Shown here piece by piece: positions 1 through 10,235 of a stretch of DNA of 64,000 nucleotides (position 1 is its first letter; every line of letters begins with the position of its first letter). The stretch is from Streptomyces lydicus. GTDB taxonomy: Bacteria > Actinomycetota > Actinomycetes > Streptomycetales > Streptomycetaceae. The stretch spans positions 5,084,001-5,148,000 of the forward strand of contig NZ_RDTE01000003.1 of NCBI RefSeq assembly GCF_004125265.1, in the 5' to 3' direction. The notes under the pieces are model-generated. The model was given only the letters and a program-made list of their open reading frames with translations. It was not told the origin of the DNA and searched no databases. The position numbers were made by a program, and so were the translations under genes.

Positions 1-377
1 ACCGTTTCGCCGGCCGGGTGCAGGTGACGCAGGGGCGGCGGATCGTACGGGCCACGGTCCGTGACGGCCGTCCCGTGCTGGCGCTGCGAGGGGCCGACGG
101 GCAGGGCGGGGAGCTCGCCGCCGACCATGTGCTGGCCGCGACGGGCTACCGGATGGACCTGGCGGCACTGGATTTCCTGGGCCAGGGGCTGCGCACCGGG
201 ATCGTGACGCGGGCCGGCGGGCCGCTGCTGGACGCCGGCTTCGGCTCGTCCGTACCGGGGCTGTACTTCACGGGGTTGCCGGCGGCAGCCTCGTTCGGGC
301 CGGTGATGCGCTTCGTGTGCGGCACGGAGTTCGCCTCGCCGCGGCTGGCACGGGCGGTGGCGCGGGCCTTCGGGTGA
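1..377 (+). CDS. FAD-dependent oxidoreductase, C-terminal part (5' truncated)
   Basis: The reading frame is open from the window edge (codons begin at base 3) and stops at 375-377, so only about the last 125 residues are present. The visible part holds the late ATGYRMD segment typical of flavin monooxygenase-like two-dinucleotide-binding oxidoreductases, and near the end VPGLYFTGLPA followed by a glycine/phenylalanine-rich stretch, which in this superfamily packs near the flavin. The FAD-binding GxGxxG motif must lie upstream, outside the window. Substrate cannot be told. It is read toward the polyprenyl synthase but is separated from it by about 470 bases, so co-transcription is unlikely. 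Confidence 0.75.
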   Translation, partial: RFAGRVQVTQGRRIVRATVRDGRPVLALRGADGQGGELAADHVLAATGYRMDLAALDFLGQGLRTGIVTRAGGPLLDAGFGSSVPGLYFTGLPAAASFGPVMRFVCGTEFASPRLARAVARAFG

Positions 378-851
378 GCGGGGCTACGGGGGCCTGCGGG
401 GAGCGGGCTTACGGGGTGAGCGGGCCTGCGGCGGGTGGGGCGAGCCGGTAGCGCTGCTTGCGGTGGGGCCCGCGGTTCCTCTCGGGCGAGGGAAGTCACC
501 TTGCGCTGTGGTGCTTTCGCGGGAGGCCGCGGCGGGGGGCGGTGGCGGGAGTCGCCGTGCCCGTGCCTGTGGTTGTGCCCGGGGCCGGGGCCGGGGCCGT
601 GCCCGGACAGGAGGCCTTGCCGGACAAGAAGCAGGCCGGAAATACTCCACTCGTTGCCGGACCCCGTGCTCCCGCGTCACACTCGCGTCAACAGGTGATC
701 CAGAACCTGTCGGCCGGGCCGCCGTGCTTCCCGGGCGGTTCGGGGGGCGGGCGCTCACGGTGATCGAACTGCGACCGGATACGCTGGCCAACGGTGGAGA
801 CAGCGACAGATCGACATTCAGTTTGATCGTCAGCAGACAGGAGTACCCCTC
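378..851. other. Intergenic region, no gene seen
   Basis: These 474 bases are very GC-rich, with a short run of GGGGCC hexamers around 578-600. Frames open across it show no family resemblance and look like by-products of base composition. A purine-rich ACAGGAG sits just upstream of the GTG start at 852 and is the probable ribosome binding site. I see no convincing promoter or terminator. Confidence 0.5.
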
Positions 852-1865
852 GTGACCGTCGTCGGGCCCTTCGGGCTGAGCGTGCGGGACCAGGCTCTTG
901 AGGCCGATGTCCAGGCCGGGTTGGCGGCTGTCGAGGAGGGCCTGCTGGAGGCCACCAAGAGCGACGTGCCGTTCATCACCGGATCCGCGCAGCACCTCGT
1001 GCGCGCGGGCGGCAAGCGGTTCCGGCCGCTGCTGGTGACGCTGGCCGCCCAATTCGGTGACCCCTACAGCCCGGGCGTGGTGCCCTCCGCGGTCGTCGTG
1101 GAGCTGACGCACCTCGCGACGCTGTATCACGACGACGTGATGGACGAGGCCGAGGTGCGCCGCGGCGTGGCCAGCGCCAACGCCCGCTGGGGCAACTCCG
1201 TCGCGGTGCTGACCGGCGACTTCCTGTTCGCCCGCGCCTCGCACATCCTCGCCGACCTCGGGCCGGAGGCGGTCCGGATCCAGGCCCAGGCGTTCGAACG
1301 CCTGGTGACCGGCCAGATCCTGGAGACCGCGGGCCCGCGCGACGGCCGCGACCCCATCAGCCACTATCTGGACGTCCTGGCCGGCAAGACCGGTTCGCTG
1401 GTCGCCGTCGCGTGCCGGTTCGGCGCGATGATGTCGGGCGCCGAGGAGTCGACGGTCAACATCCTCACCCAGTACGGCGAGCGGCTGGGCACCGCCTTCC
1501 AGCTGGCCGACGACGTGCTGGACATCGCCAGCGATTCGCACGAATCGGGCAAGACGCCCGGCACGGACCTGCGGGAGGGCATCCCGACGCTGCCCGTGCT
1601 GCATCTGCGGGCACGCGCCGAGAGCGACGCCGCTACGCCCGAGGACCGGGCCCTCGCCGAGCTGCTGTCCGGGGATCTCACGGACGACGCCCGGCATGCC
1701 GAGGCGCTGGCCGGCCTGCGCGCCCACCCGGCGCTCGAAGAGGCCCGCCGCGACACCGTGCGCTATGCGCAGGAGGCCCGCGCGATGCTGGCGCCGCTGC
1801 CGTCCTGCACGGCCAAGTCGGCCCTGGAAGGGCTCTGCGATGCGGTGGTGCACCGGGCGGGCTGA
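852..1865 (+). CDS. Polyprenyl diphosphate synthase (long-chain, probably menaquinone side chain)
   Basis: Trans-isoprenyl diphosphate synthase of 337 residues, the usual length. It condenses isopentenyl diphosphate onto an allylic primer. The substrate-binding GGKRFRP lies at 53-59, the first aspartate-rich motif DDVMD at 94-98 and the second DDVLD at 220-224, so all catalytic elements are present. The fifth residue before the first motif is alanine (A89); in this family a small residue there permits long products (C35 or more). Because Streptomyces use menaquinone with a C45 side chain, a nonaprenyl-type synthase is the best guess. The start is GTG with AGGAG upstream. Next comes an unrelated envelope gene set, so it seems to be transcribed alone. 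Confidence 0.88.
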   Translation: MTVVGPFGLSVRDQALEADVQAGLAAVEEGLLEATKSDVPFITGSAQHLVRAGGKRFRPLLVTLAAQFGDPYSPGVVPSAVVVELTHLATLYHDDVMDEAEVRRGVASANARWGNSVAVLTGDFLFARASHILADLGPEAVRIQAQAFERLVTGQILETAGPRDGRDPISHYLDVLAGKTGSLVAVACRFGAMMSGAEESTVNILTQYGERLGTAFQLADDVLDIASDSHESGKTPGTDLREGIPTLPVLHLRARAESDAATPEDRALAELLSGDLTDDARHAEALAGLRAHPALEEARRDTVRYAQEARAMLAPLPSCTAKSALEGLCDAVVHRAG

Positions 1866-2135
1866 GGTCCCTCCCCGCGGCGCCTGTGCCCCGCATCCCC
1901 TGGAGCCGTCCCCGCATCCCCTAGGGAATGGTCCGACTCCGGTGGTACGGACTCTGACCTGAGGTGACCATGCGTCATACCTCAGCAGTAGGACGAGTTG
2001 CTCCCGCTGGTTGACGTTATCCGTCCCGCGATTTGGTGAGATGGAAGCATCAGAGCGCGGCGGACGGTCACAATGAGCCCCAGGGGTGACGGGTGGACAG
2101 CGCAGCAACCGCCGCCAACGACGGAGGTAGGGCAG

Positions 2136-3419
2136 ATGCCACGGAACGAACCGACACAGGGCACCGACGGATGGGACGAGGGGCGCTCCCAGAAGCGCCG
2201 TAAGGCGGTGCGGTATGGCGTACCGGTCGCCGTGGCGGGAGTGGCGGCGGCCACGATCGGGCTGGTCCCCGCATTCGCCGGTTCGCCGGACCTGCCGAAG
2301 ATCTCCGCACAGGACCTGATAGCCAAGGTCGCCAAGTCGGACGTCCAGCAGCTCTCCGGGACGGTCCGGGTCTCCACGGACCTCGGTCTGCCGTCCCTGC
2401 CGGGTGCCGGCGGCGCGGCGGGCGGCTTCGGCGGCGGCCAGGCCGGTGCCGGCGGGAAGGGCGGCGAGGGCGCCTCCGCGGCGCCCCAGAACAAGCTGAT
2501 GGAGCTGGCGTCCGGTGCGCACACGCTGCGCGTCGCGGCCGACGGTCCCGAGAAGCAGCGGGTGTCGATCGTCGACAAGGCCGCCGAGTACAGCCTGGTC
2601 CACAACGGCAACCAGATCTGGGCCTACGACAGCGGCAGCAACACCGCGATGCACAGCACCGCCCCCGACTCCGGCCGGCACGGCAAGCAGCACCGGGCGC
2701 CCGAGGGCCTGCCCAGCGGCCTGAAGAGCGCCACCCCGCAGGACCTCGCGAAGCAGGCCCTGAAGGCGGCCGGCGACACGACCTCGGTCACCGTCGACGG
2801 CACCGCCACGGTTGCCGGGCGGGACGCCTACCAGCTGCTGATCAAGCCCAAGCAGGCCGCCTCGACGGTCGGCTCGATCCGGGTCGCGGTGGACGCCGCC
2901 AACGGCGTGCCGCTGAAGTTCACCCTGACCCCCAAGAGCGGTGGCGCGGCCGCCATCGACGTCGGTTACACGAACGTCGACTTCGCCAAGCCCGCCGCGA
3001 GCACGTTCTCCTTCACCCCGCCCAAGGGCGCCAAGGTCGTCGACGGCGACAAGGAAGCGGCGAAGGACCGGCGTGAGCACGGCAAGAACCTCCCGTCCCA
3101 CCAGGACGCGAAGGACTTCCAGAAGGCCAAGGGCGGACTGAAGACCAAGGGCGGACTGAAGGTCATCGGCAAGGGCTGGACGTCCATCGCCACGATCAAG
3201 GGCGCCGGCCCGGGCCTGCCCTCCGGCAAGGAGCAGGGTGGCGGCGGTGACGCCACCAAGTTCCTGGACAGCATCGGCGAGAAGGTGCACGGTTCCTTCG
3301 GCTCCGGCCGGGTCTTCAGCACCCGCCTGGTCAACGCCCTGGTCACGGACCACGGCACGGCCTACGTCGGCGCCGTCGACAAGCAGGCCCTGATCGACGC
3401 CGCGAACGCCGGCAAGTAA
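2136..3419 (+). CDS. LolA-like exported/membrane-anchored protein
   Basis: Protein of 427 residues. The start chosen is the ATG at 2136, which has GGAGG at 2123-2127; an in-frame ATG at 2073 lacks a ribosome binding site. Residues about 24-50 form one hydrophobic segment after a basic stretch (QKRRK), so the protein is a signal-anchored or secreted one. The rest (SGTVRVSTDL, later VAGRDAYQLLIKP and VGYTNVDFAKP) has the beta-strand pattern of the LolA/LppX lipoprotein-carrier fold. A glycine-rich linker lies near 100-125. It precedes an ABC ATPase and permease and may work with them in moving a lipid or lipoprotein; that link is inferred from position only. Confidence 0.72.
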   Translation: MPRNEPTQGTDGWDEGRSQKRRKAVRYGVPVAVAGVAAATIGLVPAFAGSPDLPKISAQDLIAKVAKSDVQQLSGTVRVSTDLGLPSLPGAGGAAGGFGGGQAGAGGKGGEGASAAPQNKLMELASGAHTLRVAADGPEKQRVSIVDKAAEYSLVHNGNQIWAYDSGSNTAMHSTAPDSGRHGKQHRAPEGLPSGLKSATPQDLAKQALKAAGDTTSVTVDGTATVAGRDAYQLLIKPKQAASTVGSIRVAVDAANGVPLKFTLTPKSGGAAAIDVGYTNVDFAKPAASTFSFTPPKGAKVVDGDKEAAKDRREHGKNLPSHQDAKDFQKAKGGLKTKGGLKVIGKGWTSIATIKGAGPGLPSGKEQGGGGDATKFLDSIGEKVHGSFGSGRVFSTRLVNALVTDHGTAYVGAVDKQALIDAANAGK

Positions 3420-3427
3420 CGGGCCAC

Positions 3428-3556
3428 CGCGCGGCAGCGCAGAAGCGCCGAACTCGGTACAGGGCGCGGCAGCGCAGAGCGCGGCATTGCAGAAACGCGG
3501 AAGCGCGGAAGCACAGAAGCGCAGAAGTGCAGGAGCACAGAAGTGCGCGAGCGCCG
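3428..3556. repeat. Degenerate short direct repeats (GCAGAAGC-like)
   Basis: Between the LolA-like gene and the ABC ATPase gene, variants of an 8-11 base element (GCGCAGAAGC, GCAGAAACGC, GCGGAAGC, CACAGAAGTGC) recur about ten times in the same orientation, with two larger copies of GCGCGGCAGCGCAGA. The composition (A-rich purine strand) differs from the flanking coding DNA. No protein-coding role is apparent. Confidence 0.6.
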
Positions 3557-3626
3557 TGCCATCCCTCGGTGGGTGGCGCGGCGTGGCCGGTGGACCACAT
3601 CCGTACGCCGTTGGGGGGGGGAGCCG

Positions 3627-4727
3627 ATGCCACAGCCCACCGCCTCGGCGCCCGACGGTGCCCGGCCATCCGACGGTGCCCGGCCATCCGACGGTGCCCG
3701 GGGGGCCGACGGCAGCCCCGCCCGCCGGCCCGCCGGGGAGCCGGCGATCGAGACGCGCGGGCTGACCAAGGCGTACGGGGGCGGCCGGCTCGCCGTAGAC
3801 GGCCTCGATCTGGCCGTACCGCGGGGCAGTGTCTTCGGCTTCCTCGGCCCCAATGGCTCCGGCAAGACCACCACCATCCGCATGCTGATGGGCCTGATCG
3901 AGGCGAGCGCCGGCAGCGCGCGGGTGCTGGGGCAGCCGATGCCCGCCGCGGTCCGCCGGGTGCTCCCCAGGGTCGGCGCGCTCATCGAGGGCCCGGCGCA
4001 CTACGGCTTTCTCAGCGGGCGGGACAATCTCCGCCGGTTCGACGCCGCCGACCCGCTCGCCGATCCCCGTACCCGTGCCGCGCGGGTCGGGCACGCACTG
4101 GAGCGGGTGGGCCTGGCCGCCGCGGCCGGCAAGAAGGCGCGCGCCTACTCCCTCGGTATGAAGCAGCGCCTCGGCCTGGCCGCGGCCCTGCTCCAGCCCC
4201 GCGAGCTGCTGGTCCTCGACGAGCCGACCAACGGTCTGGACCCCCAGGGCATGCGGGAGATCCGCGCGCTGATCCGTGACCTCGCGGCGGACGGCACCAC
4301 CGTCTTCCTCTCCTCCCATCTCCTGGACGAGATCGAGCAGGTCTGCACCCATGCCGCGGTGATGGCCCGCGGCCGGCTGATCACCCAGGGCACGGTCGCC
4401 GACCTCTCCGCCACGGTCCTCGACTCGCACGGCCCCGGGCACGGCCGGCTGACGGTGACCACCCCTGACCCGGCCGACGCGGTCCGGGTCCTGAAGGAGC
4501 ACGGTCTGACCGGCCTGGAGGTCACCGGCGACCGGGTGACCGGCGAACTCCCGGCCCCGCACGCGCCCCTGAGCACACCGGACGGCGGTGCGCCCCCGGA
4601 CCTGGCGGATCTCAACGCCGCGCTGGTGCTCGCCGGGGTACGGGTCCGTGGCTTCGGCAGACAGCGGGCATCGCTGGAGGACGTCTTCGTTCAGCTGACC
4701 GGGGAGGGCTTCGATGTCGCAGGCTGA
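3627..4727 (+). CDS. ABC transporter ATP-binding protein
   Basis: ATPase of 366 residues from the ATG at 3627, which directly follows a GGGGGGGAG ribosome binding site; a GTG further upstream lacks one. After a low-complexity N-terminus with a repeated GARPSD hexapeptide, the nucleotide-binding domain holds Walker A (GPNGSGKTT), the signature SLGMKQRLGLA, Walker B LLVLDEPTNGLDP and a switch histidine in LSSHLLDE. This is the DrrA/CcmA/NatA type that pairs with ABC-2 permeases. The C-terminal 100 residues look like the accessory domain common in that group. The next gene, the permease, starts inside this one (14-base overlap). Direction is probably export; substrate unknown. Confidence 0.9.
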   Translation: MPQPTASAPDGARPSDGARPSDGARGADGSPARRPAGEPAIETRGLTKAYGGGRLAVDGLDLAVPRGSVFGFLGPNGSGKTTTIRMLMGLIEASAGSARVLGQPMPAAVRRVLPRVGALIEGPAHYGFLSGRDNLRRFDAADPLADPRTRAARVGHALERVGLAAAAGKKARAYSLGMKQRLGLAAALLQPRELLVLDEPTNGLDPQGMREIRALIRDLAADGTTVFLSSHLLDEIEQVCTHAAVMARGRLITQGTVADLSATVLDSHGPGHGRLTVTTPDPADAVRVLKEHGLTGLEVTGDRVTGELPAPHAPLSTPDGGAPPDLADLNAALVLAGVRVRGFGRQRASLEDVFVQLTGEGFDVAG

Positions 4728-5592
4728 GGCGGCGGTGCGCACGCCCCGACCACTGTGGTCGTTGGGTCTGCTGCGCAGCGAGATCGCTACGACGTTCCGG
4801 CGCTGGCGCACCCTCGCGCTGCTGGCGGTGCTCGCGGGCGTACCGGTCCTGGTCGGTATCGCCGTCAGGATCGAGACGGGCGACGGCGGCGGCGGACCGG
4901 GCGGTGGCGGTGGCGGTGGCGGCCCGGCGTTCCTCTCGCAGGTCACCCATAACGGCCTCTTCCTGGTCTTCACCTCGCTCGCGGTGACGCTGCCGTTCTT
5001 CCTGCCGATGTCCATCGGGGTGATAGGGGGCGACTCCCTCGCCGGTGAGGCCCATGGCGGGACGCTGCGCTACCTCCTGGTGGCGCCCGCGGGCCGCACC
5101 CGCCTGCTGCTGGTCAAATACGCCACGATCCTGACGTTCTGCCTGGTGGGCACCCTGGTCGTGGCGCTCTCCGCCCTGGCGACCGGAGCCCTGCTCTTCC
5201 CTCTGGGCAAGGTCACCCTGCTCTCGGGGACGTCCGTGTCGTTCGGCGAGGGGCTGCTGCGGGCGCTGGCCATCTCGGTCGCGGTGGCGCTGTCCCTCAT
5301 CGGAGTGGCCGCCATCGGCCTGTTCGTCTCGGCGCTCACCAGCAGCGGTATCGCCGCCATGGCGACCACGGTCGGCCTGCTGATCACCGTGCAGATCCTG
5401 GACACCCTCCCGCAGCTGCACGCCATCCAGCCCTACCTCTTCCCGCACTACTGGCTGTCGTTCGCGGATCTGCTCCGCGATCCCGTCTACTGGGACCAGC
5501 TGCAGAAGAACCTCGGCCTGCAGGCGCTGTACGCCCTGGTATTCGGCTCGGCCGCCTGGGCGCGCTTCACCACCCGGGACATCACCGGGTGA
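4714..5592 (+). CDS. ABC-2 type transporter permease
   Basis: Integral membrane protein of 292 residues starting at ATG 4714 within the end of the ATPase gene, which indicates translational coupling. About six hydrophobic helices are visible, the first at roughly residues 28-47. A striking glycine run (positions about 54-66, GGGGPGGGG type) links helix 1 to the next segment. LAGEAHGGTLRYLLVAP matches the conserved loop of ABC-2 permeases. It is the membrane partner of the preceding ATPase. Its end overlaps the convergent rarD gene by 11 bases, with no terminator between them. Confidence 0.87.
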   Translation: MSQAEAAVRTPRPLWSLGLLRSEIATTFRRWRTLALLAVLAGVPVLVGIAVRIETGDGGGGPGGGGGGGGPAFLSQVTHNGLFLVFTSLAVTLPFFLPMSIGVIGGDSLAGEAHGGTLRYLLVAPAGRTRLLLVKYATILTFCLVGTLVVALSALATGALLFPLGKVTLLSGTSVSFGEGLLRALAISVAVALSLIGVAAIGLFVSALTSSGIAAMATTVGLLITVQILDTLPQLHAIQPYLFPHYWLSFADLLRDPVYWDQLQKNLGLQALYALVFGSAAWARFTTRDITG

Positions 5593-6655
5593 GGCCGTCC
5601 GAGGGCGGCGCCACGGCCGGCGCTCCGGCGGGCCGGGCCGCCGCTGCTTCCGCGGCCCCGGCCCCGGCCCCGGCTCCGGCCCCGGCCCCGGCCCCGGCTC
5701 CGGCTCCGGCACCGGTCCCGTTCCCGGCCGTCGCCTCCGCACGCGCCGCAGCATCGGCTAGTGCCGTCCGCCCCCGCCGTGCGGTCCGCAGTGCGTCCCA
5801 GGTCAGTACCGTCAGGGCCGCCCACACCAGAGCGAACCCGGCCCAGCGCTCCGGCGGCATCCGCTCGTGGAAAACGGTGAGCCCCAGCAGGAACTGGAAG
5901 GTCGGCGCCAGATACTGCATCATCCCGATCGTCGTCAGCGGCAGCCGCATGGCCGAGGCGCCGAAGCAGATCAGCGGTACCGCCGTCGCGATGCCGCAGC
6001 CCGCGAGCAGCAGTGCCTGGCCCAGCCCGCCGGTGGTGAACCGGGACTCGCCGTGCAGGGCGAGGAAGACCAGGATCCCCAGCGCGGGCAGCAGCTGGAG
6101 GGCGGTCTCGGCGCTGAAGCCCTCGATCCCGTCGAGCTTGATGCCCTTCTTGACCAGCCCGTATGTCGCGAAGGAGAAGGCCAGCCCGAGCGCGATCCAG
6201 GGCACCTTGCCGTAGGCGACGGTCATCACGACGACGGCGAGGAGGCCGATCCCCACCGCCGTCCACTGCAGCGGCCGCAGCCGCTCGCGCAGCACCAGTA
6301 CGCCGAAGGCGATGCTGACCAGCGGGTTGATGAAATAGCCGAGCGAGGCCTCCAGGACATGCCCGGCGTTGACCGACCAGATGTAGAGGAACCAGTTCGC
6401 CGAGATGACCAGGGCGCAGACCAGGACCAGCCCGAGCCTCCTTGGCTGCCGCAGCAACGGGCCGACCCAGGACCAGCGGCGCAGCACGGCCAGGATGACG
6501 ACGGCGACGGGCAGCGACCACACCATGCGATGGGCCAGGATCTCGAACGGCGAGGCGGCGTCCAGCAGATGCCAGTAGAGCGGCAGCAGGCCCCACATGG
6601 TGTAGGCGCCGAAACCGTAGGCAAGTCCGACACGCTGATCGCTTCGAGGCTGCAA
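5582..6655 (-). CDS. rarD: RarD-like EamA-family transporter
   Basis: Membrane protein of 357 residues with ten predicted helices. The N-terminus (GLAYGFGAYTMWGLLPLYW) is the RarD signature, and EILAHRMVWSL and MQYLAPTFQFLLG are conserved in the family, whose members are drug/metabolite-type exporters; RarD was first linked to chloramphenicol resistance. The start is TTG at 6655: GGAGGT at 6661-6666 is spaced five bases from it and no ATG or GTG is suitably placed. The C-terminus carries about 60 residues of alanine/glycine repeats encoded by a GGCCCC/GGCTCC hexamer array. Monocistronic, convergent with the ABC genes. Confidence 0.88.
   Translation of the reverse strand: MQPRSDQRVGLAYGFGAYTMWGLLPLYWHLLDAASPFEILAHRMVWSLPVAVVILAVLRRWSWVGPLLRQPRRLGLVLVCALVISANWFLYIWSVNAGHVLEASLGYFINPLVSIAFGVLVLRERLRPLQWTAVGIGLLAVVVMTVAYGKVPWIALGLAFSFATYGLVKKGIKLDGIEGFSAETALQLLPALGILVFLALHGESRFTTGGLGQALLLAGCGIATAVPLICFGASAMRLPLTTIGMMQYLAPTFQFLLGLTVFHERMPPERWAGFALVWAALTVLTWDALRTARRGRTALADAAARAEATAGNGTGAGAGAGAGAGAGAGAGAGAAEAAAARPAGAPAVAPPSDGLTR
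5656..5712. repeat. Hexanucleotide tandem array in the rarD 3' end
   Basis: About nine copies of CCGGCC/CCGGCT-type hexamers (CCCCGG and CTCCGG variants) lie in the 3' part of rarD and encode an alternating Gly-Ala tail. Arrays like this are prone to slippage, so the tail length is likely to vary between strains. Confidence 0.7.
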
Positions 6656-6844
6656 GGGGGACCTCCGCAGAGTGCTTCACCGCCTCTGCGAAAGTAGCGC
6701 CGCTCTGCCCGGCTGTCATACCTGTCTTGCCATACGGTCATGACAGGCCGGCGGTCCACGCGTGCCGGGTCCGACCCAGCGTGCCGGGCCCGGCCCCCGC
6801 GTTCCGGGCCCGGCTCCTGCGTTCCGGGCCCGGAGAACGCACAA

Positions 6845-6891
6845 CGGGTGCCCTTACGGGACGCCGTAAGACGTCTCCGTAAGGGCACCCG
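6845..6891 (-). terminator. Terminator after korB
   Basis: Perfect 15-base inverted repeat (arms 6845-6859 and 6877-6891, CGGGTGCCCTTACGG) around a 17-base loop, about 40 bases beyond the korB stop codon on the minus strand. Streptomyces terminators commonly lack a U-tract, as here. Confidence 0.7.
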
Positions 6892-6910
6892 AGGGCAGCC
6901 CGCCGGGGGC

Positions 6911-6928
6911 GGTCGTCGGCCGACGACC
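6911..6928. repeat. 18-bp perfect palindrome at the korB 3' end
   Basis: GGTCGTCGG followed directly by its complement, two bases beyond the korB stop codon at 6930-6932. Half of it (GCCGACGACC) is repeated once more inside the last codons of korB. Could be a processing or termination element, or chance. Confidence 0.5.
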
Positions 6929-6929
6929 G

Positions 6930-8016
<1,087 letters not shown>

Positions 8017-8024
<8 letters not shown>

Positions 8025-9969
8025 TGATGGCCTCCTTAAAGACCTCCGCGAGCTGCTCGGCCTTGAACGGCATTCCGCTGACCTGGGTGTGCGACCGTGC
8101 GTCGACGAGGTACTTGGCGCGCAGCAGGGTGGCGAGCTGCCCGAGGTTCATCTCCGGCACGATCACCTTGTCGTAACGCGCCAGGGCCTCGCCGAGATTC
8201 CCCGGGAAGGGGTTGAGGTGGCGCAGATGGGCCTGTGCGATGCGCTCGCCCGCGCGCCGCACGCGCCGTACCGCCGCGGTGATCGGACCGTAGGTCGACC
8301 CCCAGCCCAGTACGAGGGTCCCGGCGCCCCGGCCGCTGTCGTCGGCGGGGTCGTCGACCTCGATGTCGGGGACGTCGACGCCGTCGACCTTCGCCTGGCG
8401 GGTGCGCACCATGAAGTCGTGGTTGGCCGGGTCGTAGGAGATGTTGCCCGTGCCGTCCTGCTTCTCGATGCCGCCGATACGGTGCTCCAGGCCCGGTGTG
8501 CCCGGCACCGCCCAGGGCCGGGCCAGGGTCTGCTCGTCCCGCTTGTACGGCCAGAACACCTCGGTGCCGTCCGCCTGCTGGTGGTTGGGGCCCGAGGCGA
8601 ACTGGACCCGCAGATCCGGCAGTTCGTCGACGTCGGGGATCCGCCACGGCTCCGAGCCGTTGGCCAGGTAGCCGTCGGAGAGGAGGAAGACCGGCGTGCG
8701 GTAGGCCAGCGCGATCCGGGCCGCTTCCAGGGCGGCGTCGAAGCAGTCCGCGGGCGTCTTCGGCGCCACGATCGGCACCGGCGCCTCGCCGTTGCGCCCG
8801 TACATCGCCTGCAGCAGGTCGGCCTGCTCGGTCTTCGTCGGCAGACCCGTCGACGGCCCGCCGCGCTGGATGTCCACGATCAGCAGCGGCAGTTCCAGAC
8901 TGACCGCCAGGCCGATCGTCTCGGACTTCAGCGCCACACCGGGACCCGAGGTGGTCGTCACCGCCAGCGCACCGCCGAACGCGGCGCCCAGCGCCGCGCC
9001 GATCCCGGCGATCTCGTCCTCCGCCTGGAAGGTGCGCACACCGAAGTTCTTGTGCTTGGACAGCTCGTGCAGGATGTCGGAGGCCGGGGTGATCGGGTAC
9101 GAGCCCAGGTAGAGCGGCAGGTCCGCCTGCCGGCCGGCCGCGATCAGCCCGTAGGACAGCGCGAGGTTCCCGGAGATGTTGCGGTAGGTGCCGGTCGGGA
9201 AGGCCGTGGTCGCCGGCGCTACCTCGTAGGAGACGGCGAAGTCCTCCGTCGTCTCACCGAAGTTCCAGCCCGCCCGGAACGCCGCGACATTCGCCTCCGC
9301 GATCTCCGGCTTCTTCGCGAACTTCGCCCGCAGGAACTTCTCGGTGCTCTCGGTCGGCCGGTGGTACATCCACGACAGCAGCCCCAGCGCGAACATGTTC
9401 TTGCTGCGCTCGGCCTCCTTGCGGGAGAGCCCGAACTCCTTGAGCGCCTCGATCGTCAGCGTCGTCAGCGGCACCGGGTGGACGTTGTAGGCCTCCAGCG
9501 ACCCGTCCTCCAGCGGGCTGGTCGCGTATCCCACCTTCGCCATCGGGCGCTTGGTGAACTCATCGGTGTTGACGATGATGTCCGCGCCCCGCGGCACATC
9601 CGCGAGGTTCGCCTTCAGCGCCGCGGGGTTCATCGCCACCAGCACGTTCGGCGCGTCACCGGGCGTGAGGATGTCGTGGTCGGCGAAGTGCAGCTGGAAG
9701 CTGGAGACGCCCGGCAGGGTTCCGGCAGGGGCGCGGATCTCGGCGGGGAAATTCGGCAGCGTCGACAGGTCGTTTCCGAACGACGCGGTCTCCGAGGTGA
9801 ACCGGTCGCCGGTGAGCTGCATACCGTCACCGGAGTCACCGGCAAACCGGATGATCACCCGGTCGAGGCGTCGGACTTCTTTGCCTTCGCCGCCGTTACC
9901 GGAAGCGCGCTCTTCCCCGACAAGCGCTGCGTCGGTCTGCTCGGCTGTGCTACTGACCTGGCTGGTCAC
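8017..9969 (-). CDS. korA: 2-oxoacid:ferredoxin oxidoreductase, alpha subunit (gamma-alpha fusion)
   Basis: Protein of 650 residues from the GTG at 9969, chosen because GGGAGGT lies about nine bases upstream and the longer open frame upstream has no ribosome binding site or family resemblance. The first 200 residues are the gamma domain (FAGDSGDGMQLTGDRF) and the rest the alpha domain (SYPITPASDILHELSK, then GPGVALKSETIGLAVSLE and QRGGPSTGLPTKTEQADL, which line the active site). This fused arrangement is that of the oxygen-tolerant actinobacterial KorA. It lies upstream of, and overlaps, korB. Reduced ferredoxin made here could feed the truncated complex I encoded about 7 kb away (inference). 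Confidence 0.95.
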
Positions 9970-10093
9970 TGCTTCGGACCTCCCTCGAGGGGTGCGGCGT
10001 CCCCGCCGGAGGCAGGGCTCGGGACGTGTCGTACTGACCGGTTGTCCCATAACCATCGTACGTGGGTAAGGGTGGCCTTCCCTGGGGCGCTCG

Positions 10094-10131
10094 CATGTTG
10101 GACGTCAACATGAGACACCAATCTGGTGTGT
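10094..10131. promoter_or_regulatory. Two adjacent dyads upstream of korA
   Basis: CATGTTG and CAACATG (10094-10100 and 10106-10112) form one perfect dyad around GACGT; ACACCA and TGGTGT (10115-10120 and 10124-10129) form a second around ATC. They lie about 130-160 bases before the korA start in a comparatively AT-rich patch, the likely promoter zone for korAB. No regulator is assigned. Confidence 0.35.
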
Positions 10132-10214
10132 TTTGTCATGAAATCACCACCCCCGTGACCCCCTCTTCATGACGCTCCGGACTCGTCCATTGGTTCTACG
10201 ACCAAAGTCCTGGA

Positions 10215-10235
10215 CCGCGGCGGAAAACGCCGCGG
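10215..10235 (-). terminator. Probable terminator after the response regulator
   Basis: Perfect 8-base arms CCGCGGCG / CGCCGCGG with a five-base loop (GAAAA on the plus strand). A further small dyad CTGACA-GGT-TGTCAG at 10245-10259 lies between it and the response-regulator stop codon at 10264. Confidence 0.5.

Noticed and set aside
2073..2135. Longer start of the LolA-like gene at ATG 2073
   Set aside because: No ribosome binding site there, whereas GGAGG stands eight bases before ATG 2136.
384..5015. 1500-codon minus-strand open frame across the polyprenyl synthase, LolA-like and ABC genes
   Set aside because: It runs antisense to four well-supported genes and intergenic DNA alike and has no recognisable domain.
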